Shown here: positions 25,215 to 33,157 of the stretch, piece after piece
Layout of the letters: each line of letters begins with the position of its first letter
Numbering within the stretch: position 1 is the first letter of the stretch
Origin: Bacteroides sp.
GTDB lineage: Bacteria; Bacteroidota; Bacteroidia; Bacteroidales; Bacteroidaceae
Assembly: GCA_017992695.1 (NCBI GenBank)
Contig: JAGOOC010000023.1
Span: 1-34,522, forward strand
Reading direction: 5' to 3'
DNA length: 34,522 nucleotides
The notes under the pieces: model-generated
Database searches by the model: none
What the model was told of the DNA's origin: nothing
The model's input: the letters and a program-made list of their open reading frames with translations, nothing else
Program-made: the position numbers and the translations under genes

Positions 25215-28073
25215 ATGAAGACAGATTTATTAGCCGGCCGGCACATCGGCATCAATGAACAAGACACTGAGCTGATGCTTCAGAAGATAGGCGTGAGCAG
25301 TGTTGACGAACTGATTGAGAAAACCATTCCCTCCAACATACTGTTGCCGGAACCCTTGTCATTGCCCCCGGCCATGACAGAGCATGAATATGGTCAACAC
25401 ATTGCCGCACTGGCAGCCAAGAATAAAGTCTATGCGACCTACATCGGCATGGGATGGTACAACACCATCGCTCCGGCGGTAATTGTACGCAACGTATTCC
25501 AGAACCCGGTGTGGTACACCTCTTACACGCCTTATCAGGCCGAGGTATCGCAAGGGCGACTCGAAGCACTGATGAACTTCCAAACAGCCGTGGCCGATCT
25601 TACTGCCCTGCCGCTAACCAACAGCTCACTGCTCGACGAGGCCACTGCCGCCGCCGAAGCCGTAGCCATGATGTTTGCCCTGCGCAGCCGCGCACAGCAA
25701 AAGAGCGGTGCCAACGTGGTGTTGGTCGATGCCGAGATCTTTCCGCAAACGCTGGCCGTAATGACTACGCGCGCCATTCCGCAAGGCATCGAACTGCGCA
25801 TAGGCAACTACCGCGAATTTGAATTTACCCCCGACGTATTTGCCTGCATGGTACAGTACCCCAATGCCAACGGTGAGGTTGAAGCCTATCGCGAACTGGC
25901 CGAAAGAGCACATGCAGCCGATTGTAAAATAGCCGTAGCGGCCGACATTCTAAGCTTGGCACTGCTCGTACCTCCCGGCGAATGGGGAGCCGACATCGCC
26001 TTCGGAAGCACCCAACGACTGGGCATTCCGCTCTTCTACGGTGGTCCGTCGGCCGGATACTTCGCCACGCGCGAGGAGTTTAAACGCAACGTTCCCGGGC
26101 GCATCATCGGGCTTTCGCTCGACAAATACGGCAAACGCTGCTACCGCATGGCCCTGCAAACCCGCGAACAACACATCAAACGCGAGAAAGCCACCTCGAA
26201 CATCTGTACCGCACAGGCACTGCTGGCTACCATGGCCGGATTCTATGCCGTGTATCACGGACAAGAGGGCCTCACCACCATCGCCGCGCGCATCCACAGC
26301 ATCGCCGCGTTTCTCGAAAAGAGTCTCAAGAAACTGGGCTATACCCAACTGAACCGATACTATTTCGACACCCTGCGCTTTGCATTGCCCGACAATGTTT
26401 CGCCGCAACAAGTGCACACCATCGCGTTGAGCAAAGAGGTTAACCTGCGCTATTTCGACAACGGACAGGTAGGGTTGAGCATCGACGAAACCACAGACAT
26501 CGCTGCCGTGAACCTGCTCATCTCCATCTTTGCCATTGCCGCCGGATGCGATGTTCAGAAAGTAGACGATGTGCCCCTAAAGAGCACCATCGGCGAAAAG
26601 CTGAAACGCCAAAGCGCATTCCTCACCCACGAGGTGTTTACCAAATACCACACCGAAACCGAACTGATGCGCTACATCAAGCGTCTCGACCGCAAAGACA
26701 TTTCACTGGCACAGTCGATGATTTCGCTGGGTTCGTGCACCATGAAGCTCAACGCAGCTGCCGAACTGCTGCCCTTGACCCTGCCCGGACTGGCCAACCT
26801 GCATCCGCTCGTACCCATGGATCAAGCCGAAGGGTATCAGCAAATGATCAACAGCCTGTGTAGCGATCTCAACACCCTCACCGGTTTTGCCGGAACCAGC
26901 CTGCAACCCAACTCGGGAGCCAATGGCGAATATGCCGGCCTGCGAGTGATCGGCTCGTACCTCGAAAGCATCGGACAAGGACACCGCAACAAGGTCATCA
27001 TCCCCGAATCGGCACACGGAACCAATCCGGCATCGGCCATTCAGGCGGGCTTTACCACCATTACGTGCGCCTGCGATGCGTTTGGCAATGTAGACATGAA
27101 CGACCTGCGCGCCAAGGCCGAAGAACACCGCGACGACTTAGCCGCACTGATGATTACCTACCCCTCTACGCACGGCATCTTCGAAACGGAGATTGTGGAG
27201 ATTTGCCGCATCATTCATGACTGTGGCGCACAGGTGTACATGGATGGTGCCAACATGAACGCACAGGTGGGACTTACGAACCCGGGCTTTATCGGGGCCG
27301 ACGTTTGTCACCTCAACCTGCATAAAACCTTTGCCATCCCTCACGGTGGTGGCGGTCCCGGCGTAGGCCCCATCTGCGTGGCCGAACACTTGGTTCCATT
27401 CCTTCCCGGTCATTTCCTCTTTGGAGACGATCACAACGAAGCCTCTTCGGCTCCTTACGGAAGCGCAGGGGTAGCTACCATCACCTACGCATACATCCGC
27501 ATGATGGGCTTCGAAGGGTTGACGAAGGCCACTCAAACGGCTATTCTTAGTGCAAATTACCTGGCAGCTTGCCTCAAAGATACGTACGGCATTGTGTACC
27601 GCGGAGCCAATGGATTCGTGGGTCACGAAATGATTTTGGAGTGTCGCAACGTGTTTGCCGAAACGGGCATCAGCGAAAACGACATCGCCAAGCGACTGAT
27701 GGATTATGGCTATCACGCCCCTACCCTCTCGTTCCCCGTTCACGGCACACTGATGATTGAACCAACCGAAAGCGAAAGCCTTTCGGAACTCACGAACTTC
27801 GTGGAGGTGATGCAAAGCATCTGGGAGGAGATTCAGGAGGTGAAGCGTGGCGAAGCGGATAAGGCAGACAATGTATTGGTAAACGCTCCGCACCCCGAAT
27901 ACGAGGTAGTGGGCAACGAGTGGACACACAGCTACTCGCGCGAGAAGGCGGCTTACCCCATTGAGAGTGTGCGCCAGAATAAGTTCTGGGTGAATGTAGC
28001 GCGCATTGACAATACGTTGGGAGACCGCAAGTTGCAACCCACACAGTATGGTGATTTCTGTCCGTGCAGTTAA
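25215..28073 (+). CDS. gcvP: Glycine dehydrogenase (decarboxylating), P protein
   Basis: P protein of the glycine cleavage system; decarboxylates glycine and passes the aminomethyl group to lipoylated GcvH. 952 residues, so the two halves (alpha and beta) are fused as in most bacteria. The cofactor lysine is K704 in HLNLHKTF, followed by the glycine-rich GGGGPGVGPI. GTSLQPNSGANGEYAGL and SCTMKLNAAAE are also diagnostic. ATG 25215 gives MKTDLLAGRHIGINEQD. gcvT and gcvH are not in the window. The strong stem at 28179 ends the transcript. Confidence 0.97.
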   Translation: MKTDLLAGRHIGINEQDTELMLQKIGVSSVDELIEKTIPSNILLPEPLSLPPAMTEHEYGQHIAALAAKNKVYATYIGMGWYNTIAPAVIVRNVFQNPVWYTSYTPYQAEVSQGRLEALMNFQTAVADLTALPLTNSSLLDEATAAAEAVAMMFALRSRAQQKSGANVVLVDAEIFPQTLAVMTTRAIPQGIELRIGNYREFEFTPDVFACMVQYPNANGEVEAYRELAERAHAADCKIAVAADILSLALLVPPGEWGADIAFGSTQRLGIPLFYGGPSAGYFATREEFKRNVPGRIIGLSLDKYGKRCYRMALQTREQHIKREKATSNICTAQALLATMAGFYAVYHGQEGLTTIAARIHSIAAFLEKSLKKLGYTQLNRYYFDTLRFALPDNVSPQQVHTIALSKEVNLRYFDNGQVGLSIDETTDIAAVNLLISIFAIAAGCDVQKVDDVPLKSTIGEKLKRQSAFLTHEVFTKYHTETELMRYIKRLDRKDISLAQSMISLGSCTMKLNAAAELLPLTLPGLANLHPLVPMDQAEGYQQMINSLCSDLNTLTGFAGTSLQPNSGANGEYAGLRVIGSYLESIGQGHRNKVIIPESAHGTNPASAIQAGFTTITCACDAFGNVDMNDLRAKAEEHRDDLAALMITYPSTHGIFETEIVEICRIIHDCGAQVYMDGANMNAQVGLTNPGFIGADVCHLNLHKTFAIPHGGGGPGVGPICVAEHLVPFLPGHFLFGDDHNEASSAPYGSAGVATITYAYIRMMGFEGLTKATQTAILSANYLAACLKDTYGIVYRGANGFVGHEMILECRNVFAETGISENDIAKRLMDYGYHAPTLSFPVHGTLMIEPTESESLSELTNFVEVMQSIWEEIQEVKRGEADKADNVLVNAPHPEYEVVGNEWTHSYSREKAAYPIESVRQNKFWVNVARIDNTLGDRKLQPTQYGDFCPCS

Positions 28074-28178
28074 GTGCTGATTCATCAAAGAGATGCAGCA
28101 TCCGTGGGCTAAACGAAAGAGATAACTGATGTAAAAAGAGAAGTCCACATCGGATATAGCGATGCAACGTTATACACT

Positions 28179-28228
28179 AATGAGAGAGCCCCTGCAATTT
28201 TGATTGCAGGGGCTCTCTCATTGTATTT
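28179..28228. terminator. Bidirectional terminator between gcvP and the nitroreductase gene
   Basis: Arms 28179-28198 and 28203-28222 are perfectly complementary over 20 bp around a 4-base loop. T-rich sequence follows on the plus strand. It lies about 105 bases after gcvP and about 58 bases past the convergent nitroreductase stop. Confidence 0.88.
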
Positions 28229-28230
28229 TT

Positions 28231-28300
28231 GCGTTACCGTATTTTTCTGTTACCGAATCAGCGTCACCGTGTTTTTCCGTTACCGAATCAGCGTCACCGT
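28231..28300. repeat. 30-bp tandem array overlapping the nitroreductase 3' end
   Basis: GCGTTACCGT at 28231 recurs as GCGTCACCGT at 28261 and 28291, a 30-bp period. Bases 28250-28270 and 28280-28300 are identical, so the last six codons plus stop of the nitroreductase (TVTLIR and TAA) are copied once more, in frame, 30 bases downstream. Confidence 0.9.
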
Positions 28301-28843
28301 TCCCGGTTTCACTGTTTTCTCTTTCATCGGCGCACCCTCTGCTGCATAGCCCAATGCCACGCAGCCATACACCTGATGCCCTTGAGGCACACCCAGCGAC
28401 GTGAGCAACGCACGCACTTCAGGGTCATTGCAGGTAGTGCCCAACTGGTTGATCCAGCACGAAGCAACGCCTAGCGACTGTGCTGCCAGAAACATATTCT
28501 CTATCGCACAGGCACAATCCATCGCTGCCCACCACTGTGTGGGTTCGTTGGATACAATCACCAGCGTGGGTGCATGATAATAGCAGCAATACGTTTCACT
28601 CGCTCCCCGCTCTTGCAGGCGCTTGTCTTCGCTCTTGGCAAAAGCACCCTTGATGCGGTGGTTCAGTTCGGTCAACGTATCGGCACGCTGAATGGCTGTG
28701 AAGTGCCACGTTTCAAAATGCATCCCATTCGGGGCATACGTAGCCGCTTCGAGTATGGCAAGCAGCTCTTGCTCGGGCACTTGCCGCTCGGCATAAGCAC
28801 GCACACTGCGGCGTGCTTTGATGGTTTCTAATACTTGATTCAT
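28280..28843 (-). CDS. Nitroreductase family protein
   Basis: FMN-dependent oxidoreductase of 187 residues. Family marks are the N-terminal TIKARRSVRAYAERQVPEQE (FMN phosphate contact through RRS), ATYAPNG, and the C-terminal LTSLGVPQGHQVYGCVALGY. Physiological substrate unknown; relatives reduce nitroaromatics, quinones or flavins. ATG 28843 is preferred over GTG 28846. It lies 20 bases after the HpaII-like gene, so the two are probably co-transcribed. Confidence 0.93.
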   Translation of the reverse strand: MNQVLETIKARRSVRAYAERQVPEQELLAILEAATYAPNGMHFETWHFTAIQRADTLTELNHRIKGAFAKSEDKRLQERGASETYCCYYHAPTLVIVSNEPTQWWAAMDCACAIENMFLAAQSLGVASCWINQLGTTCNDPEVRALLTSLGVPQGHQVYGCVALGYAAEGAPMKEKTVKPGTVTLIR

Positions 28844-28863
28844 CACATGTTGTCGTTATTGCT

Positions 28864-29964
28864 TTATCGTTTCGCCAAACCGATCTTCGCATTGAGTTTA
28901 AAGTAGTACACACCGTTTTCCTTCTCCAGAAAGCCGTATTTGTCCTTCTCTACCGATCCCTTCTCGAAGCGGCTGTTGAGGAAAAGAAACTCTTCAAACA
29001 CTTGCTTTTCTGATTTGTGATAGCAGATCACCTCTCCGCTTCCATCGAGTATCAGCATGCCTTCGATGGCCGAGTCGGTTCCGTTGTAAATCTTGGCCGG
29101 ACGCATGCCCAGTGCCAGTGTCATCAAAAATTGTTTCACCTTGAACTCGTAGTATCCGTGCTTCTCTATCAGCTCTTCTTTTATTTTCAGGGGGTTCGTC
29201 TCGCGCATCAGCTTCGTGAGTTCGCTTACCTTCACTATGCTTTCGAGGTGCATAGTGCGCACCATTTCGGCCAGCAGGCGTGGAAAGTGTAGGTCGATCA
29301 TCAGCAAGTTGCAGCGAAACACGCGGTCGGCTACGTCGGCATACTTCAGTCCGCCACCCAAGCGTTCAATCATCATCATGCGATCGGCCACCTCGGTAGC
29401 CAAGGCTGAGGCTGAAGAGGCGTTGATATTGCTCACCGCAGGGGTAGAGAACTTAACGCCCGTTTGCTCAAACTTCAGGTTGGCGGTTCGTCCGCCATCG
29501 AGCAGCGGATTCATGCCGCTGAGCTTTGAACGCACGCTGAAACCTACCAGCGGTGCATCGACATGCCAAAAGGCGATGGAGAGATCGGTGCGGTCTTCGG
29601 TTACGGCTTCGAGGTCGTAGATGCGGAACTCATTGAGAAAGGCCTCTACCTCAGGTGGCGAGGCTACTACATCTTCGGTAGATGCCTTGATGGCAGCAAG
29701 AATCAGCTGTGCCACCTTGTCGAGCTGCTCGCGGGGCATGGCAGGCAATAGGGGTTCATCCTTATGCCTTATGGAAACACCCTCTTCTGCAAGGATATAT
29801 TGACGCGTACCGTCGTACTCTTCGCGCTGAATCATTGCAATAGGCCACGCGCGCTCCTCGTTTCGTTTCCCTTGGGGTGTACCCAGCGCTACCTCGCCAT
29901 CTGCCAATAGGCGAAGAAAAGTATACAGTTCGCTCCACTCTCTTTTTGTTGCTTCCAATGCCAT
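28864..29964 (-). CDS. HpaII family type II restriction endonuclease-like protein, orphan
   Basis: 366 residues. The N-terminus ATKREWSELYTFLRLLADGE, the region PEVEAFLNEFRIYDLEA and the core VGFSVRSKLSG followed by NPLLDGGRTANLKF match the HpaII family (cleavage at CCGG in the type enzyme). The candidate PD-(D/E)xK-like site is D124 or D127 with S143, R145 and K147; I cannot say which are catalytic. No DNA methyltransferase gene lies next to it or elsewhere in the window, although a CCGG endonuclease would need one. Codon use looks like that of its core neighbours. It is 98 bases after yigZ and 20 bases before the nitroreductase gene. Confidence 0.75.
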   Translation of the reverse strand: MALEATKREWSELYTFLRLLADGEVALGTPQGKRNEERAWPIAMIQREEYDGTRQYILAEEGVSIRHKDEPLLPAMPREQLDKVAQLILAAIKASTEDVVASPPEVEAFLNEFRIYDLEAVTEDRTDLSIAFWHVDAPLVGFSVRSKLSGMNPLLDGGRTANLKFEQTGVKFSTPAVSNINASSASALATEVADRMMMIERLGGGLKYADVADRVFRCNLLMIDLHFPRLLAEMVRTMHLESIVKVSELTKLMRETNPLKIKEELIEKHGYYEFKVKQFLMTLALGMRPAKIYNGTDSAIEGMLILDGSGEVICYHKSEKQVFEEFLFLNSRFEKGSVEKDKYGFLEKENGVYYFKLNAKIGLAKR

Positions 29965-30062
29965 AATTATATTATTATATTGTTGTTTCGTTCGTTCTAC
30001 GTCGATCTCTTGTTCTGCACGCTCTCTTACTCTGCGTCGTTTTTTAGCTCTGAATCGTCTTC

Positions 30063-30710
30063 TTATTCAGCGTCAATTTCTTCTTCTCCTTGTTGTTGTT
30101 CTTCCTCTTCTTCCTTGATTCGTCCCGTCTCCACCTTCTCGAGCCGTGCACGCAGGCGCGGCATTTTCGATTGGCGAATGCGGAGCGTCAGGCTGCAATC
30201 CATCTCAAAAGATTGCTCCAAGATTTCGGGTTCCTCTTCCTTGACTATGCGCATCACATCGTTCATAAAGGGGTATTCGAACAGGATGGTTACCTGTTCA
30301 TCTATCGTTTTCTCTATCACAGTGGAGGCTTTGATGACCTCGGCGGCAGCGGCTCGGTAAGCTACAATCAGTCCACCCGTGCCCAGTTTGATGCCGCCAA
30401 AATAGCGCACTACGATGATGAGCACGTTTGTGAGGTTGTTCGAGTTGATTTGTCCTAAGATGGGTTTTCCGGCTGTTCCCGAGGGTTCGCCATTGTCGTT
30501 AAAACGAAAGTTGGTACGCTCGTGTCCCAGCATATAAGCGTAGCACACGTGGCGTGCATCGTAATATCTCTTCTGAGCGGCATCGATGTGACTCTTTATC
30601 TCGTCAACGCTGTGCACCGGATAGGCGAGCGCAATGAACTTGCTTCGCTTTTCGGTAAAGAGTGCCTCGGATGGCTCAAGAATGGTTAGGTATGTATCTT
30701 CAGCAGTCAT
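30063..30710 (-). CDS. IMPACT/YigZ family protein
   Basis: 215 residues. The N-terminal IMPACT domain has the signatures RSKFIALAYPV, ARHVCYAYMLG, NDNGEPSGTAGKPIL and VVRYFGGIKLGTGGL, and a C-terminal DUF1949 ferredoxin-like domain follows. Bacterial members are linked to translation control by weak evidence. The C-terminus carries a low-complexity acidic tail (EEEEEQQQGEEEIDAE) beyond the usual end of the family. ATG 30710 lies only four bases after a -7 box. Confidence 0.92.
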   Translation of the reverse strand: MTAEDTYLTILEPSEALFTEKRSKFIALAYPVHSVDEIKSHIDAAQKRYYDARHVCYAYMLGHERTNFRFNDNGEPSGTAGKPILGQINSNNLTNVLIIVVRYFGGIKLGTGGLIVAYRAAAAEVIKASTVIEKTIDEQVTILFEYPFMNDVMRIVKEEEPEILEQSFEMDCSLTLRIRQSKMPRLRARLEKVETGRIKEEEEEQQQGEEEIDAE

Positions 30711-30714
30711 GCCA

Positions 30715-30722
30715 CAAAGATA
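30715..30722 (-). promoter_or_regulatory. -7 box of yigZ, adjacent to the start codon
   Basis: TATCTTTG on the minus strand followed by TGGC and then ATG 30710. With the G at -4 the leader would be about one base long. Confidence 0.5.
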
Positions 30723-30726
30723 CTTA

Positions 30727-30838
30727 TTTCACCACAGAGGACACAGAGGACACGGAGTTATTTTCAAAAAAACTCTGTGTCCTCTGTATCCTACTATTTG
30801 CAAAAAGAGGTAAAAACTCCATGTCCGCTGTGGTGAAA
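30727..30838. repeat. Nested inverted repeat element, MITE or REP-like
   Basis: Outer arms TTTCACCACAG (30727-30737) and CTGTGGTGAAA (30828-30838) are perfect. An inner pair of about 22 bp with few mismatches (30736-30759 with 30770-30792) is built from repeats of GAGGACAC and GTGTCCTC. The element fills the gap between the DUF1015 stop (30846) and the yigZ promoter. No coding capacity. Confidence 0.75.
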
Positions 30839-30845
30839 AACCGTG

Positions 30846-32093
30846 TTAGTCCAATTTATGAATCACCAGCCCCGAGCGGAGCTTCGGTTCAAACCAAGTG
30901 GTTTTCGGTGGCATGATGTTGCCCGTATCGGCAATGTCCATCAGCTGTTTCATAGAAACGGGATAGAGTGCCAGTGCCACTTTCATCTCACCGCTGTCTA
31001 CGCGTTGGCTCAGTTCGCCCAGTCCGCGTATGCCACCAACAAAGTCGATGCGCTTGTCCGAGCGTAGGTCTTTGATGCCCAGTATCTCATCGAGGATGAG
31101 GTTGGAGGAGATGGTTACGTCGAGCACACCGATAGGGTCGTGATCGTCATACGTTCCCGGGCGGGCGGTGAGGCTGTACCACGCTCCGTCCACATAAAGG
31201 CCGAAGTTGTGTAACGCTGTGGGTTTGTAAACCTCAGCACCCTTCTTCTCCACCACGAAGTTCTTTTCGAGAGCAGCCAAGAAGGCTTCGGGGGTGAGCC
31301 CGTTGAGGTCTTTCACTACCCGATTGTAGTCGATAATGGTGAGCTGATTGGCGGGAAAGCAAACGGCCATGAAGTAGTTGTACTCTTCGGTTCCGTTGTG
31401 CGAGGGGTTCTGCTTGGCTTTCTCGGCACCCACCAGTGCGGCAGCAGCGCTGCGATGGTGCCCATCGGCAATGTATAGCGCAGGCATAGCGGCAAATCGG
31501 GCGGTGATTTGGGCAATATCCTCGGCATTGTCGATGACCCAGAAGCTGTGACCAAAGCCATCACCGGGGGCGATGAAATCGTACACAGGAGGTGTGGTGA
31601 TGTATTTACCAACGAGTGCCTCGAGCACCGCGTCATCGGGGTAAGCGAAGAACACGGGTTCGATGTTGGCATTGTTCACGCGAACGTGCTTCATGCGGTC
31701 TTCTTCTTTATCGCGACGGGTGAGCTCGTGTTTTTTAATGACACCGTTCACGTAATCGGGCACATAAGCACCCACCACGAGTCCGTACTGCGTCTTACCG
31801 TTCATGGTCTGCGCGTAGATGTAGTAGTTCTCGGTAGCGTCTTGCAGCAGCCATCCTTTGTCTTGAAAGTGTTGAAAGTTTTCGGCAGCCTTGCGGTACA
31901 CTTTCTCGTCGTGCTCATCGGTGCCCACGGGAAAATCGATTTCGGGTTTGATGATGCGATAAAGCGACTTTTCGTTTCCGGCAGCTTCGGCACGTGCCTC
32001 TTCCGAATTTAATACATCGTAAGGGCGCGATGCCACTTGTTCTACCAACGCTTGGGTTGGACGTAGCCCTTTAAAGGGTTTGATAACAGCCAT
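30846..32093 (-). CDS. DUF1015 family protein
   Basis: 415 residues of the DUF1015 family, with IKPFKGLRPTQALVEQVASR and PYDVLNSEEARA at the N-terminus, HELTRRDKEEDRMKH, and the conserved YIADGHHRSAAA motif near the middle. No enzymatic activity has been assigned that I can name with confidence. It follows serA by 20 bases and probably belongs to the serC-serA transcript, which suggests a role near serine or one-carbon metabolism; this is inference from context. Confidence 0.92.
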   Translation of the reverse strand: MAVIKPFKGLRPTQALVEQVASRPYDVLNSEEARAEAAGNEKSLYRIIKPEIDFPVGTDEHDEKVYRKAAENFQHFQDKGWLLQDATENYYIYAQTMNGKTQYGLVVGAYVPDYVNGVIKKHELTRRDKEEDRMKHVRVNNANIEPVFFAYPDDAVLEALVGKYITTPPVYDFIAPGDGFGHSFWVIDNAEDIAQITARFAAMPALYIADGHHRSAAAALVGAEKAKQNPSHNGTEEYNYFMAVCFPANQLTIIDYNRVVKDLNGLTPEAFLAALEKNFVVEKKGAEVYKPTALHNFGLYVDGAWYSLTARPGTYDDHDPIGVLDVTISSNLILDEILGIKDLRSDKRIDFVGGIRGLGELSQRVDSGEMKVALALYPVSMKQLMDIADTGNIMPPKTTWFEPKLRSGLVIHKLD

Positions 32094-32113
32094 AATGATC
32101 TATGTTGAATAAA

Positions 32114-33031
32114 TTAGTTGACTCTAAACTTCTCGCAACCGTCTTTGAAGAAGTTTACAATTTGTTTGGCAGCAGCTATACCTGCGTTGATATTGGCTTC
32201 GGCCGTCTGTGCACCCATCTTTTTGGGGGTCGAGAAGTACCGACTCGAGAAGAGTTCGGTAAGCTTATCGTTGGCAGCAGGCATGATATCGGTAAGGTAT
32301 TTGAAATCGGGACGGTCTTCCATCAGTTTAATCAGCTCGTCTTCGTTGATCACCTCTTTGCGAGCGGTGTTCACCAACGTGGCGCCTTTGGGCATCAGGT
32401 TCAGTAGGGCGTAGTTGATGGATTTCTTTGTTTCGGGCGTTGCAGGAATGTGCAGCGACACGATGTCGCACGTCTTGTACAGCTCTTCGACTGAGGTCAC
32501 GGCTTTAACACCGTCTTTCTCGATGGCGTCGGCCGGGCAGAAGGGGTCGTAGGCGTAGATCTCCATGCCAAATCCTTTGGCAATGCGAGCTACGTTGTGC
32601 CCTACGTTTCCGTAGGCGTGGATGCCCAGTTTCTTGCCCAGAAGCTCTGTGCCCGATGTTCCGTTGAAGAAATTACGCGCGGCATACACCATCATGCCCA
32701 GTGCCAGTTCGGCTACGGCATTGGAGTTTTGGCCGGGCGTATTCATCACACACACCCCGTGCGAGGTAGCGGCTTCGAGGTCTACGTTGTCGTATCCGGC
32801 ACCGGCACGCACTACGATTTTTAGCGCTTTGGCAGCATCGAGTACCTCGGCATCAACCATGTCGCTGCGGATAATAATGGCGTTGGCCTCTTTTACCGCA
32901 TCGAGCAGTTGCGCTTTATCGGTATATTTTTCGAGCAGAGCCAGTTCGTGTCCGGCTGCTTCTATCTCTTGGCGAATTCCGTCTACGGCTATTTTGGCAA
33001 ACGGTTTATCGGTGGCAATAAGTACTTTCAT
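32114..33031 (-). CDS. serA: D-3-phosphoglycerate dehydrogenase, short form with Lys at the usual His position
   Basis: Oxidises 3-phosphoglycerate to 3-phosphohydroxypyruvate with NAD. 305 residues, without the ACT or intervening regulatory domains of long forms. The dinucleotide loop is GIHAYGNVGHNVA and the substrate-side signature VVRAGAGYDNVDLEAA. The end of the catalytic domain reads STPKKMGAQTAEAN where most family members have TPHxGxxT, so K270 stands in place of the catalytic histidine. AAGGA lies upstream of ATG 33031. serC precedes it by 109 bases. Confidence 0.94.
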   Translation of the reverse strand: MKVLIATDKPFAKIAVDGIRQEIEAAGHELALLEKYTDKAQLLDAVKEANAIIIRSDMVDAEVLDAAKALKIVVRAGAGYDNVDLEAATSHGVCVMNTPGQNSNAVAELALGMMVYAARNFFNGTSGTELLGKKLGIHAYGNVGHNVARIAKGFGMEIYAYDPFCPADAIEKDGVKAVTSVEELYKTCDIVSLHIPATPETKKSINYALLNLMPKGATLVNTARKEVINEDELIKLMEDRPDFKYLTDIMPAANDKLTELFSSRYFSTPKKMGAQTAEANINAGIAAAKQIVNFFKDGCEKFRVN

Positions 33032-33062
33032 TATTTGTCCTTTAAGGTTAATTCTTCTTTAC

Positions 33063-33157
33063 TGTTGTTCATCAACACGCTATTTGTCAGCGCATTGATG
33101 AACAACATTTTATATATTAGCATATTGTTACTGAAACGTTTTATTTATCAGCGTGTT
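33063..33157. repeat. Hairpin and duplicated serC tail between serC and serA
   Basis: Arms 33063-33075 and 33095-33107 pair perfectly over 13 bp, with a second 4-bp stem inside. The loop side contains TATTTGTCAGCGCATT (33081-33096), a near copy of the serC end TTATTTATCAGCGTGTT (33141-33157) that includes its stop codon. The hairpin could reduce read-through from serC to serA or protect an mRNA end. Confidence 0.6.

Noticed and set aside
27138-28148. Minus-strand frame of 336 residues over gcvP
   Set aside because: Covers the PLP domain of GcvP in antisense and has no recognisable content.
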